Assembly (NCBI GenBank): GCA_037893225.1
Contig: JAZGUH010000184.1
Span: 1,302,001 to 1,366,000, forward strand
Direction: 5' to 3'
Length of the DNA: 64,000 bases
Source of the DNA: Hippasteria phrygiana
Lineage: Eukaryota > Echinodermata > Asteroidea > Valvatida > Goniasteridae
Shown: positions 23,515 through 34,770 of the stretch, piece after piece
Position numbering within the stretch: the first letter of the stretch is position 1
How the letters are laid out: the number at the start of each line of letters is the position of its first letter
Notes under the pieces: model-generated
What the model saw: only the letters and a program-made list of their open reading frames with translations
Database searches by the model: none
What the model was told of the DNA's origin: nothing
Position numbers and translations under genes: made by a program

Positions 23515-24274
23515 CCTCTACATTACTACTAACAATAATTCCATAAGCATTACCTTTATCTTACCTCTGTGTGCACGAGGCTCGTCTCGTAGTACAAATT
23601 TTCGCACATCTAGTAAATTCATATCATGTCCCAGACAAGCTGTCGTGACAACAATTATAATCTGTGATCTTTTTGGCGTTTCACGTTAGTACAAAAAAAG
23701 TTAGCCGTTTATTAGAATATTGCTAATTGAATGGAATATATTACCCGTTACGGTCCAGATTAAGTGTTGTCCATTCTGCACGCCTAACCAGATGGAAACA
23801 TAAGTTGACTGTCTTGGTATACGGCAAACGCTTAAATATATACAATTATTACAACAGAAGCCGATTAGGCTATATTGATAGTCAACCCGCTAAAAATTTA
23901 CTTCGCTATACGGCGTCTATAGCTATCATCCTCAGAAAATAAGCTTTGTTATTGCCATTCGGAGATTACCAAATAACCGAAGAACGTTAAATTTGAGCAT
24001 TTTATAGACTAGAACATTTATATGTGGTAAATGCGACTGACCTTGAGATAGGCGAAAAACAGAGATAAAAAACCTGCGAACAAGGATGCAGGAAAAATCA
24101 GTCTGAAAATTCCTATCTGACCCCCAAAGGCGATCGAGCGGCTTAAAAAGCGAACAAGCTCCAAGGTCTTGAATTTAAAATTTGCTAAAGTGATATCTGC
24201 TATATACATACCATTAAAGTACGTTAATGCATTAACAATATAGAATCAGGGAGTGTAATATGCGATAACCCTTG

Positions 24275-24472
24275 AAGAGTTGACTGTATGGCGTGGTGAC
24301 CGCGAATGACTATACCAAACCTTAAACCTCCTTCCTCAACACCTTCCGTGCCTCACCGCACATTAATCCCTGGTTTGCATATAACGCACGCCACTTCCCG
24401 CAGCCAATCCGATCGCACACTTACGATGAGATAACAATTCTCTTTTCTACTAGTGCCAAAGAGAATTTATCA
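24275..24472 (-). repeat. retroelement split direct repeat A2
   Basis: Same 198-bp sequence as A1, directly abutting B1 at 24472/24473. Confidence 0.9.
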
Positions 24473-24604
24473 ATCTCATCTCATCCCCAATACCTACAAA
24501 CATGCACTGTACAAAATATATTTGCATATTATATTATATTTTATTCCATGTTTTACACTTTGCTGGATGACGGTCCCCCACGCCGGGATTCACCGCTCCA
24601 ATAT
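24473..24604 (-). repeat. retroelement split direct repeat B1
   Basis: 132 bp from ATCTCATCTCATCCCC to CCGCTCCAATAT on the plus strand; second copy at 23383-23514. Confidence 0.9.
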
Positions 24605-24712
24605 GGCGAGCAACAAAGTTCGATAATGGGGTTATGACAATTGTATGCATTTTTATCCACAAAACAAAATACTAGCTTACTTAATTAGGAAACACGCTGT
24701 TCCGGATTACTC

Positions 24713-25789
24713 CTAAAGATTCATTGCTCTAGAAACTGACAACTTATTCGAAAGAGAGTCCTTAATGTACATGTTCTTTGAAGATGCTGACTTCCATCCT
24801 CCCTGACGCATGATACACCTCTCATTGACCGCACTTGCAGAAGCCGCTTCAGAAGCTCCACCTGCCCTTAAACTATGTGTCCCGATATTGGAAGGATCGG
24901 CGACGAATGGAGCTAAACCTTTCACAATCAATTCTCTGGCAGTCGTGTAACAAATTGCCTTAGTGGAAGGCTTGAGACCTTCTCGCTTGGAATGCTTCAA
25001 TCTGCATGCTAAAGGATGGGATGGCACATCAGACACACCCAACATAGCAATATACCGTTCGGCCATGGTAACAGGACATGTAGGATTCCCCGTCCTGGCG
25101 ATGTAAACAGTATGCCCTTGTCTGTATTGATCGTTTTTCCTTTTAGGCACGTGAACGGTCATGTGGTCATGAAAAAATGTAATATCACGAACACGCAAAG
25201 AAATAGCCTCTTCGCACCGCAGCATGCCGGCGAATGACACTAGGCACATAAAGATTAGACGGATGTCTGAAAGAGACGCATCCTGGCCCCCTTTTTCGGC
25301 GACTAGTTTCGAGAGAATTTCAGCCGAAAGTGGCTCTTTGGGCGATTTTGGTTTAGCTAGCCTTCGACGGCAACCCTCCACCACTGATTGCACGAAACTG
25401 TCGTCCGTGGGTGAAGAAATAGCTGAAAGGTTATGTGCCCATCTTATACCGTAAATTGCGGTGTCAATTGGTGAAATGGTTACAGCTGAAATTGATAAAT
25501 GCTCGATGTAAAGGGCCAAGTCTGTGCGCTTAACAGGGAAGACTTGAAGTTTATGCTGACCAGCGAAGGATTTCCATCGTTTCCATCCTCCAAGATATTT
25601 GTCGGTAGTAGTAGAAGCTTTTGAAGCTAAGACAGTATCTTGTACGGATGAGACCAAACCGTGGAGATACTCGCTGCTACTGATGTTAATGTCAGATGCA
25701 AATTCGTTCCAAATCCCGTTGTCGAATACGTCTGAAAAATGGAATAAGGCGGCCGTAAGTGCAAACCAAAACAAGATGAACAGACTCAA
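24713..25789 (-). CDS. tyrosine recombinase of the Ngaro-like retroelement
   Basis: Integrase of the lambda/Cre type that would insert a circular cDNA. In 358 residues the catalytic set is visible: R191 (GMLRCEEAISLR), K217 (KRKND), H305 and R308 (THSLRAGG), W332 (GGWKS) and the nucleophile Y341 (NMYIKDS). Residues 40-140 form the typical SAM-like N-terminal core-binding region. The first 25 or so residues are hydrophobic and atypical, so the true start may be downstream or supplied by splicing. There is no frameshift; it could be functional. Confidence 0.88.
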   Translation of the reverse strand: MSLFILFWFALTAALFHFSDVFDNGIWNEFASDINISSSEYLHGLVSSVQDTVLASKASTTTDKYLGGWKRWKSFAGQHKLQVFPVKRTDLALYIEHLSISAVTISPIDTAIYGIRWAHNLSAISSPTDDSFVQSVVEGCRRRLAKPKSPKEPLSAEILSKLVAEKGGQDASLSDIRLIFMCLVSFAGMLRCEEAISLRVRDITFFHDHMTVHVPKRKNDQYRQGHTVYIARTGNPTCPVTMAERYIAMLGVSDVPSHPLACRLKHSKREGLKPSTKAICYTTARELIVKGLAPFVADPSNIGTHSLRAGGASEAASASAVNERCIMRQGGWKSASSKNMYIKDSLSNKLSVSRAMNL

Positions 25790-26430
25790 TTGATTCCTAC
25801 TTCAAAATGTACCTGGTAACAACCTACCAGCTCATGTGTATAAATTATTGAAGAAATTATTGAATAATAGAAAAATACAACTGTTTGTGATACAACAGGT
25901 AAACTCGTTTTATGTATACATAGAGCGCAGCTCGTGTACCAAGACCACGTGTGAGCCCGTTATGGCGACGTTGCGGTCGTAAACTTGTCTATTTGTCACG
26001 CATGGACTGGAAATGTTCGAAAAATACAATTTTGAAGACCGGCAAATATATGTATACCGTATAATGCGCAAACTGCGTCTGTATATCTTCATGATCTTTC
26101 CATCGGTCACTCATAGACCCATAGGGCGTATACGTTTCAAATGCAAGCCAATGAAATCATTGTACCACTCATGGGTCAACTGTGTCACTTACAAGTCGTG
26201 ACAAATTACAGGAAACACCTGGCCTCGCATGGGCTAAAATCTCAATTCCTGAGAATAGATCATCATGATCACTGTTGTCTGTTCATGCGCCAAATTCAAT
26301 CAATCGAATTACAATAAACCGAAATATGAATATGATTATGATATGACTATAATAAATAGCCTGGTTGTAATGGCCAAGTCGTGCTCAAGAAATTGTTCAC
26401 ATCGTCATAGTACGTTTCAATTACTGCAAA

Positions 26431-27540
26431 TCACAACAGTTTAAAGTCGTATCTCATGGCAATTAACTTGAATGGCAAAGAACCCTGAAATAAACGTTTG
26501 CCTGGTTTGTAAGACATGCACTGTCCTCTTCCTGGCACACACAAATTTGGAATATTTGGCAGTATCACGTGCGAAATCAAAAACGTCTTGAAAAGACCCA
26601 ATTTTGGTGACAGAGTGGGCCAAAATGCCGCAGACGGCCATTCAGGTACGATCACGGTACCACTAGCCTTGCATTCCTTCATGTGCTTTACGGCATTCAA
26701 AACCATACATACAGGAGGGCAAACCCAGTTGTTTTCCGATGCCCAATTCTGAGTAAAAGAATCAGCCGCTTCACACCCTGGATTCCAGAATCGTGAATTA
26801 AAACGGGTTAACTGAGCGTTATAGTACGACGCAAAACGATCAACTGTGTGCGGAACAAAGCGCCTGTTCAACTTCAGGAAAACATTACGGTTCAAAGACC
26901 AATCATCTGGATCGATGATTCTACTCAATTCATCTGCGCGCTCATTCAGTTCGCGCGGAAGCCACTCGGGCTCAATACTGACTTGAAATTCCAAACAACA
27001 ATTGTATAACGTAATACTTAAATCATGCAAATCGGGTTTTGTACTTCCGACTGAGATGATACGACAAGCATTTTGACTGTCGGTATACCATTTTATCTTC
27101 TTACCCGATAATTTGGGGCCTAACGAGCGCAAAACATACAAGATCGCTCTAAGTTCGCGACTTGTAGAACTTTCTCCGCTCTCCGATTCGGACCATAAAC
27201 CAGAACATATTGAATCGTTGAACTGAACCGAAAAACCACCAAAGCCGGTTGCGCTTGCATCCGAATATACGGCAGAAGTTGCACAAGACAATGGTTTGAT
27301 AGGCTGTCCATTTGCGCAATGCAAATTCTTGTACCAAAATTCTAATTCGGCAAGGGAGCCGGCTGATAACAGAACCATGCTTGACCAAGAATCACGAGAT
27401 TCTATTGTCTGGTACAAGTGTCTTGTGAACAATCTTGACAGACGACCTATGGCCGACGAAGCGGAGATAATTAAACCAGCAATGCAGGCAACATCCCACG
27501 TCGAAGCTGGCAGTAGCCTCAGAAGCCCTATTCCCCCCAC
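26431..27540 (-). CDS. RNase H and C-terminal region of retroelement polyprotein (RT-less)
   Basis: Contains an RNase H fold with all four acidic residues: D94 (VYSDASATGFGG), E129 (SRELRAIL), D154 (WYTDSQNA) and D203 (ERADELSR). Residues 1-60 look like the connection region after an RT thumb. The C-terminus (GKRLFQGSLPFKLIAMRYDF) is the usual end of DIRS/Ngaro polyproteins. No ATG starts it; the frame opens only about 8 codons upstream of the listed GTG before a stop, and no YxDD motif exists anywhere in the element. Confidence 0.84.
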   Translation of the reverse strand: MGGIGLLRLLPASTWDVACIAGLIISASSAIGRLSRLFTRHLYQTIESRDSWSSMVLLSAGSLAELEFWYKNLHCANGQPIKPLSCATSAVYSDASATGFGGFSVQFNDSICSGLWSESESGESSTSRELRAILYVLRSLGPKLSGKKIKWYTDSQNACRIISVGSTKPDLHDLSITLYNCCLEFQVSIEPEWLPRELNERADELSRIIDPDDWSLNRNVFLKLNRRFVPHTVDRFASYYNAQLTRFNSRFWNPGCEAADSFTQNWASENNWVCPPVCMVLNAVKHMKECKASGTVIVPEWPSAAFWPTLSPKLGLFKTFLISHVILPNIPNLCVPGRGQCMSYKPGKRLFQGSLPFKLIAMRYDFKLL

Positions 27541-27624
27541 TGGGTAGACCTTGCTCCATTTGTGTTAGAGGTATAAGACCAACAGTTTACTTTTGGTTGT
27601 AAATGCAATGATTGAAAGGAACGC

Positions 27625-27822
27625 AAGAGTTGACTGTATGGCGTGGTGACCGCGAATGACTATACCAAACCTTAAACCTCCTTCCTCAACACCTTCCGTG
27701 CCTCACCGCACATTAATCCCTGGTTTGCATATAACGCACGCCACTTCCCGCAGCCAATCCGATCGCACACTTACGATGAGATAACAATTCTCTTTTCTAC
27801 TAGTGCCAAAGAGAATTTATCA
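27625..27822 (-). repeat. retroelement split direct repeat A1
   Basis: 198 bp starting (plus strand) AAGAGTTGACTGTATGGCGT and ending GAGAATTTATCA. Second copy at 24275-24472. Marks the 5' end of the element on the minus strand. Confidence 0.9.
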
Positions 27823-30800
27823 TTCACATACTGTGTTAGATCTTATCGGCCTTTCTCCTCGCTGAATTGCGAGGGCGCTATACAATGAAATTTTTACAAA
27901 GGGGACTGGTATTGAGGTAATGAGTGCATTATTTCTCCTGGTAGCGAAAGGGATAAATTCATTTATATGTATTAAATGTGAATTAAAAGCCAAACTGGTT
28001 CAAGTGAAGTTTTAGTGTGATTATTTGCCGCTCAAAAATTGACCCCCCCTTTTTGAAATTTGTTGAGACTCAAATTGAGGGCGCTGTTCGTGACGTAGAC
28101 CGAGGCACCGAAATTCATGGATCGACTCGATAGTCTGGACCCGGCCCGTATACACACACTAGGTCTACACGTGCAATTTCGTAAGTTGCAACAACAACTA
28201 ACATCGAACTTACCCTGATTTTCTCCCTTTTAGCGAAGGCTCCTCGGGGAATGGGCCGTTTAACTGCATTTGCCTATATCTTACTCACATCTGGGAACTT
28301 TGTTGGGACGGCAGTGGACTTGAGCATATTTTTAATGGTCATTTGAAAATACCAGTATCGAAACGTAACACGACGGCTCAAAGTGGTCGCTACATAAACG
28401 CTGAGAAGCTGCTGGGGCCGGACCACTACGCTCTTGTCACCTTCACTTTCGCCGTTCAAATTCTCCGATATTTCGCATCAGTTGGAAATAAATGAAGGCT
28501 TACTCCACCCGTCGTTGTTTTGCTGCACCTAGCAGCCACACACCTTGTCGGCATGGCCGAAAAACCACTATATTTTGCTTAGATTTTGGACGAAGACTTT
28601 TCGCCGTACAATGTACACACAATGCATACCCGTGATAAATGGGTAATGTGCCTCGATCTACGTCACACACTTATGTTAATGAGGGTCCCACTCAGGGGGC
28701 GGAGTAGCTTGGACAAACATTTTCAAAAATTGTTTTCTCATATTTAATCTGGGAAATAATTGTCTCTGGACACAAAATATCATTGTCAAGATAATACTTT
28801 ATTGTTTTAAGCAGGAATAATGCAATATAAATCCTAAATCATGTTTCCTTTAAAACGTACCGCCCGGGCACTGTTGATGTACAGTAAACAACAGTCGGTA
28901 TTGTTCATAGACTGTACGTCATTTGGGGGTACTTATAGTTAATGAAAGGTAATTTACATCAGTGTACATATTTTTACAGTACAAACGTGACTTTTTGTTC
29001 AGTGTGGAACTTATCGATGAAGGTACTGGAATTGGATGGTATTGAAAAAAGTAAGCGGAATCAGACTCTGGACAATTTCGTGCTACACGCCATCCAAGAA
29101 ATCCGGCATAAGACGTTGGAGTTAAAGACTCATTTTATCGATCGATCCTTAACATCAGTCTGATCATGAAAAAAATTGTTTCGTTAATGTTTCTTATTCA
29201 GGACTCAAACATATTTTTTGACAAATATCTACAGGGCGGGCAAAATGGCAACAGATCGGCACAGGTAATGTTGAGCCCCTTCGGACTATACTGCGCGCCC
29301 GTTTAGGGTTTTCGAAACCTTTGCTTCGCCGACTTTGGCTTCGTCTTTAATAGGATTTAGGAGATGTTAGACTCCCAACTTCAGGAACTATAGCTACATT
29401 TTGGCGCATGTTCTGCTTCAGGATATTCATTAGGTTGATTATGAGAGCAAAAATTGGAATATTTAAATTCGGTTTGCTTCTCGGTTATCCAGAAGTCGGA
29501 GACGAAGCCGAAGACGAGCAAAGGTTTCGATTTAGAGCTATATGAATGTCACTTGATTGATCGATCATTGATTAATGACACTGAATTCTAAAGTAAGGCA
29601 TTCTGAAGAGTCATTTTCAATGTGAAAACAATCTGTTCATTAACTCCCTGCAACCCCCCCCCCCCCCCCCCCCCCCAGCCGGTTGGCCCGACACTTCTGC
29701 AATTTGTGTGAAGAGATTGTTAATCTCTGGTACATGGTAATGCCTTACAAATTCAATTTGCATAGAAGAGAGAACACTTTTTATTTTTGTTGTTGTAACT
29801 TTGATGTTTTCATGATCATCTCTTCTTGACAAATTTCATTTTGTAAATCATGCATCGCAAAAACATGATTTATTTGTGGAATACAATTCAATTGAGGGAA
29901 AGAAAAGGAACTACACCCTGTATAACAGAATCAACAGTTTGGGTATATGTGCGGTTAGAGTTGCCTAAATCTGTGTCCAAAGGGGGGGGGGGGGGGGGGG
30001 GGGCAGTGTGATTAACTTTTTGCCGAAATTACCCCCAAAAAGTGGCACCCAGAAAAATTCCGATTTAAAAATACTTTGCGGGGGGGGGGAGGTTTTATTT
30101 TCAAGATAACCACCATTCTATTTTTAATTTCCGACAACCGTAGAATTTCAACAGTTCAAATATACAAACATGAAAGAGACATGTTGGACAAGAGAATTGA
30201 ACATGTTTACAGTGGTTTTAATAGTTTAGCAAGCTTGTATTTTAGTTTCCGATGGATCGGTTGACATTTTCGGGAGTTTTTTCACCTCATTTTACACTCG
30301 TAAAAAATTGGAAAACAAATCCAGGTGGCACCCAAAAAGGAAGCGGGCGAGGACGCTAAACATATTTTTGTTTTGTTCTGTTTTTTTTTTTACTTCGCCT
30401 TATGTGTTCATAATAAAAAATTGAAAAACTGGGAAAATTTAAGATTGTTTTCATTGTAATTGTAATTGTTGGTCAAGCAATTATACCTGGAAAGTTTAAC
30501 GACTAACTAGGGTAAAACTTTGCATAGGCCTAAGCTTTCGTAGCAACAGCTAGTTCATCACTGTCAGGTGAACTTCTTAGAAAAGACGGGTGCACCACAC
30601 TAAATAGGCCAAAATGGCTGCGCCAAACTGATTAGCATAAATTGTAAACCTACAATTTTTTAATAATACATTTTTGGGAGTCATGCAACTGATAGATTGT
30701 GTAATTATGATTAGCTATCATAACCTGGGGGTTCTGTGCTTCAACTTTTGTGAAGACTTGATAAATTCTGGCTTTAAAATTGGTCCTATTTGGCTTGTGA

Positions 30801-31737
30801 AGTGGAGGGATGCTTTATGAAAAATGGCAGCTAGCCGGTTTGGGAAAAAGAACACATTTTGAGGGGTGGTACTATCTGGGGACAAATAGCAAAACAAAAT
30901 CAACGGCTGACCTGCCAAAAATTGAAAAGAATTTGACAGATTAATAATCAAACTACCATTTTCAGTAATGTCACAAAAAGTGAGAGACTCCTGGATAAGG
31001 AGTTTTTCACTGCGAAGTTGATGGATTTTACACTAAGGTCAATGAGAGTTTATTTTGTGTAGTGCACCTAGACGCTGCGTGTTGGTCGTGACAGCGCCCT
31101 CTTTTTAATTGAATTGGATAACCCCTCCCCTAACCCCTCCCGGCCCCACCCTCACCTTAACCTTCTACCCCACCCCACCCACCCCCATTTTTGTGTTTCG
31201 TCCAATTCGGGCCGAGGGATCTTGATCTCATTTGAATTAAATACCTTTTATAGTTTTGTTTTTGGTATGATGGACACAAGCACCAAGTTATTTGCATAGG
31301 AATGCTCCAGTGTGTGTCACGTGACCAGTCAAGTTTTCACTTGCACTACATTCACTCCTCCATTGTCTGATTGTTTGATAACTTCGAGAGATAAACATCT
31401 TGTAGTTTGCCAGCCCAACGCAAACAAATCACAAGTGCTCAGAGAGCCCCAACTATTGTGTTCGGGTGTACAACATACAGGCTTTGCAGGCAATTAGTTT
31501 GATCACATCACAAATAAATTTCGTCTGGAGTAAAACTTGAGAAGTTTCGAGACGTTCACCGTGTGGTCCTCAAGAAAAGTTGGTACTTTCGTCCTCCGCG
31601 TGGATGTCTATGGAAAAGACTGTATTTTCGACATACGTGGGTTTACCCTGTCTGAGCCAAATAAGGTATTCAAGTCGTTATTTTTGTTTACCAGATCAGA
31701 GGAAAAACCTAACTGAGACGTTTTGAAATGTCATAGA
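27823..31737. other. no gene seen; scattered repeats
   Basis: Contains a possible foldback (29300-29545), poly-C at 29656, poly-G at 29982 and a CCCCTCCC-rich stretch at 31120-31190. No frame with recognisable similarity. Confidence 0.5.
29300..29545. mobile_element. probable foldback element
   Basis: TTCGAAACCTTTGCTTCGCC and GGCTTCGTC are mirrored by GACGAAGCC and CGAGCAAAGGTTTCGA. A half with the same GGTCGGAGACGGAGCCGAAG wording is at 21340-21415. Confidence 0.6.
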
Positions 31738-31941
31738 GGGAAAGAGTTCCATATCCGGCCATCACTTATTGTCCCTTAATATGACTTCAAAACTACCAAA
31801 AAGTGTAAATCTGATGAAGAAGCACGAATTTATGAGGGAAAAACTTCTTCTTTGAAAATGCTTTGACTTTTTCTGTCAAAATAGCCCATAGATTTTGTGC
31901 ATGAGGTCTATTAAGTGATGGCTGGATATGGAACTCTTTCC
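31738..31941 (+). mobile_element. GGAAAGAGTTCCATATCC foldback element, upstream copy
   Basis: Third copy of the family, 2.4 kb before SMO, with the same internal AAAAAGTGTAAATCTGATGA. Confidence 0.82.
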
Positions 31942-32089
31942 GGCGATTGTGTAGTGTAACTAGTGTTTTCTTGAGCGTTTTATTTACAGCAGTTGCTATG
32001 AGAATCAATGCAGTTGACTGCGTCGTGGTCATCGCCATCTTTATTTTCGCATTGCATGGACGGTCTTCAGTGTTCTCCACGAGGGGTTT

Positions 32090-32213
32090 CAGCAGGGCGG
32101 GCCGCCCTGCCAAAATTGTATGCCGCCCCGCTGAAGTTTTACCGGCCCGCTAAAATTTTCAACCCACCGCTAAAATGTTCACCGCCCCGCTAAAATGTTC
32201 ACCGCCCTGCTAT
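32090..32213 (+). repeat. 19-20-bp tandem repeat
   Basis: About five units of CCGCCCCGCTAAAATGTTCA, the first ones degenerate. Confidence 0.8.
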
Positions 32214-32602
32214 TTTTTTTTCCATTGGATTTTCCCCCATTCTCCACCGTCTTCACAGTTTATCTAAATACAAATAAGTTAACCCACTCTGTGGAACCAT
32301 GGAGGAAGGATATAGAACATGAAGAGTTTGCCAGCATTAACATTCAGCAGTATTGCAGTAGCGTTTATAGTAATCAAACAGATCTGGACGCAACGTACGC
32401 AACATATTATGCATTCACATCATAAAACTATACACGTAATATTATTCTGGACTGGTTCCAATCTCCCTGGTAATATCATTTTCACTTTGTCGTGTCGAGA
32501 ACCAGTTTACCTAAATTACAATGTTCTGTTACACTTGAGGGCTTCTTTTTCTCTCGGAAAATACCCTATCCACGCGCGCTGTGCCCACGTGCATGTTTAG
32601 CA

Positions 32603-32703
32603 ATTGACGCGCGATCCTCTCACGCACATAAATATAGAACGTAAAGTTATTGTCTAAACGTTCTATATCTACATGTATGTGCGTGAAAGGATCGCGCCTC
32701 AAT
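32603..32703. repeat. 100-bp palindrome
   Basis: TTGACGCGCGATCCTCTCAC with ATATAGAACGT is mirrored by ACGTTCTATAT and GTGAAAGGATCGCGCCTCAA. Confidence 0.8.
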
Positions 32704-33196
32704 TTTATGTCGCGGCGACCATCGCGGACCGACTATAAACCAGCCTTAAGTAATAACTCAATTCTGTTGGTCATTTTTACAGTAAACTGATCATTGGTTT
32801 ATTCAGGCCCGAACCCCCCGCTCGGTGACGAGTTCCACTTAGTAAAAAAAAAAATTGCCCCCGAAAAAAAAAAACTTTTGATGACCAAACCCCCTCCCCT
32901 TAAAAATCTTGCCTTCATTTCAAGTTGTAAACACGAGCAAATTTGATTCAAAGAGTCAGAAGAAAGTGGCCAGGAAATGCCTCAGATTGCACCACAGAGC
33001 ATCTAGAATCCAAAATTTCCAGGACCCCACGCCATAAAGGCATCGCACTCTGCGCTCGCATGAACACTGGTCTTCATCGCTGAGTTACCAAAAAATTTCC
33101 CTCAAAAACTAAAACCCTTGCCTTTATCTACAACATACCTGTTGGTTTGTAATGTCGCTAACTAGTTTGGCAATTCCATTGACTTAAAAGTTTTTG

Positions 33197-33800
33197 TAAA
33201 ACTTACCGAGACGATAGGTACTTTTCCCATTTTAAGTCCAGTGCGGACAACCCAGGACGTTTTCCTCTCAGTTACTTTTCCTGAGTCCAGCGGTTACTTC
33301 TACCGGGCAACTGCTGCCCAGGAAAACTAACCAGATAACTTTTCCCGAGACGATAAGTCCAGTCTGGACAGTGCGAGTCGGTAAAAGCGGCTCAGGAAAG
33401 CGTACATCCGGCCCGAGTGTAAGGTCATGCTTCGCAGGGAAACCATGCATGCGCTTTGCATTGTTTCACCGCGGTGCGATGCGGTGCATATGTGGCAAAA
33501 TTCCAAATTCCAGTGCGTTGTTCCTCTTTTGGTCGCAATCATGGCAGATATTATTATTGATAAAGTCGGAAGTTTGATTGGTGCCAAAGACGTAGGCCTG
33601 CGTGTACACATCAGCCGGAAAAATGAAAAGGCACGCGTGATTTGGGTCAATCGCGTCAATGTAGAAAGGTCACGGAAAGCGCCCTCACGAGTCGTTATAT
33701 TGACAGCTCGGTTACTTAAAATGTTCCCGTGTCGAAAGTCCAAGTGCGGACAGTGGTCACATTTGACCATTTTTCATTTTACCATCGTCTCGGTAAAACC
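33197..33800. mobile_element. foldback element ending in TAAAACTTACCGAGACGAT
   Basis: TAAAACTTACCGAGACGAT and AAGTCCAGTGCGGACA are mirrored near the right end by TGTCCGC-type sequence and ATCGTCTCGGTAAAAC. It contains a 150-codon frame without recognisable similarity. It lies just before SMO exon 1. Confidence 0.65.
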
Positions 33801-34302
33801 TAAAAAAAAAAAAGTCACCCTAATGTGGTTATTGTTACTTATGAATGAATTTTTACATAGTACACAGAACTCACACTAACTGAAATGTGATCATCAAACC
33901 TGAACCTTTTCTATTTCAAAGATATATACAGGTATGAACGTGTACCGTCTGATCTGAACTGACGAACGCAGTGGTGCAAATCACCTACGGCAAAAGCTTC
34001 AGCCTCGAAAGAATCGCACGGTCCCTCGGTAAAGATGTGGAAAACTGTCAGCTGGTGGACTTGCCGATGAATTCTCCACTGGGCTCTGCTACCCTCCTAT
34101 CTGGCAATGGAACAATGCTCACATCAACCATTCACGTGATGTTTCTCTCCTGAATGAATTGTGTACAGTTCAGAAACTTTTCTTCAGCCGATTGAAAGGG
34201 ACCGCTCTAAAAAACGAACCAGGTTCGTGTTTATCATGTGATCTTGACTATTCGGATTTTTCAAATTGGACTGAAAAAGAGAGCGCTTCATCAGTCAACG
34301 TC

Positions 34303-34770
34303 ATGGCAAGGGTCTTCACTGGATTGGCTTGGTACTGTAACCTGACTGCCGTCATTGCCTGGTTGATATCACCAGTGCTGGCGGTGAACCTGACGATCTT
34401 CGGTGCGGTCGCAACGTCGCAGTGCAAGAAAGCAGCCCCCTGCGTGCCAGTGCTGAACCGCACCTGCTTGGGCTCCTCTATCGACCACTCGTTCACCTCC
34501 CTAGCTCTGGCCAACGACTCCCGGACGCAGGATGACGTCTTGGCCAACCTGCGCATGTGGGCGGGGCTACGCATCGTGCCCAAGTGCTGGGAGGTGGTCC
34601 AGCCCTTCATCTGCGCCGTCTACATGCCCAGGTGCGAGGATGGTCTGGTGGAGTTGCCCAGCTTTGACATGTGCGCCGTCACCCGTGGGCCTTGCCGGAT
34701 CGTGGAGATAGAGCACGGCTGGCCCGAGTTCGTCAGGTGCGACGAGAGCCGCTTCCCGCCCAATTGCGAT
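34303..34770 (+). CDS. SMO: SMO coding exon 1: signal peptide and CRD
   Basis: Codes residues 1-156. It has a hydrophobic leader (ends near SPVLA), then the whole Frizzled-like cysteine-rich domain with motifs [15 protein letters not shown] and GWPEFVRC. The donor is GAT|gtaagt, phase 0. The frame stays open upstream to an ATG at 34159, but that would place 48 polar residues before the signal peptide, so the stretch is probably 5' UTR. The 3' end of this exon is repeated in decayed form at 34884-34985. Confidence 0.95.

Larger units (their letters stand above)
23383..27822 (-). mobile_element. Ngaro/PAT-like tyrosine-recombinase retroelement, split direct repeats, RT missing
   Basis: On the minus strand the order is A1 (27822-27625), RNase H ORF, tyrosine-recombinase ORF, B1 (24604-24473), A2 (24472-24275), B2 (23514-23383). 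A1 and A2 are each 198 bp, B1 and B2 each 132 bp, and the pairs look identical when read by eye. B1 and A2 abut exactly, as the circular-intermediate model for this group predicts. Total 4440 bp. The RNase H frame begins about 85 bases inside A1, so gag and the catalytic part of the reverse transcriptase are absent: an internally deleted copy, or one that depends on another element. No target-site duplication is expected or seen. Confidence 0.87.

Noticed and set aside
23383..27822. Crypton DNA transposon (tyrosine recombinase alone)
   Set aside because: An RNase H frame and A1-B1A2-B2 split repeats are present, which fit a Ngaro/PAT-type retroelement.
33427..33879. 150-codon plus-strand frame
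   Set aside because: It lies largely inside a foldback element (33197-33800), overlaps a 147-codon frame on the other strand and has no recognisable similarity.
34159..34302. N-terminal extension of SMO from the ATG at 34159
   Set aside because: It would put 48 polar residues before a clear signal peptide; the ATG at 34303 is the better start.
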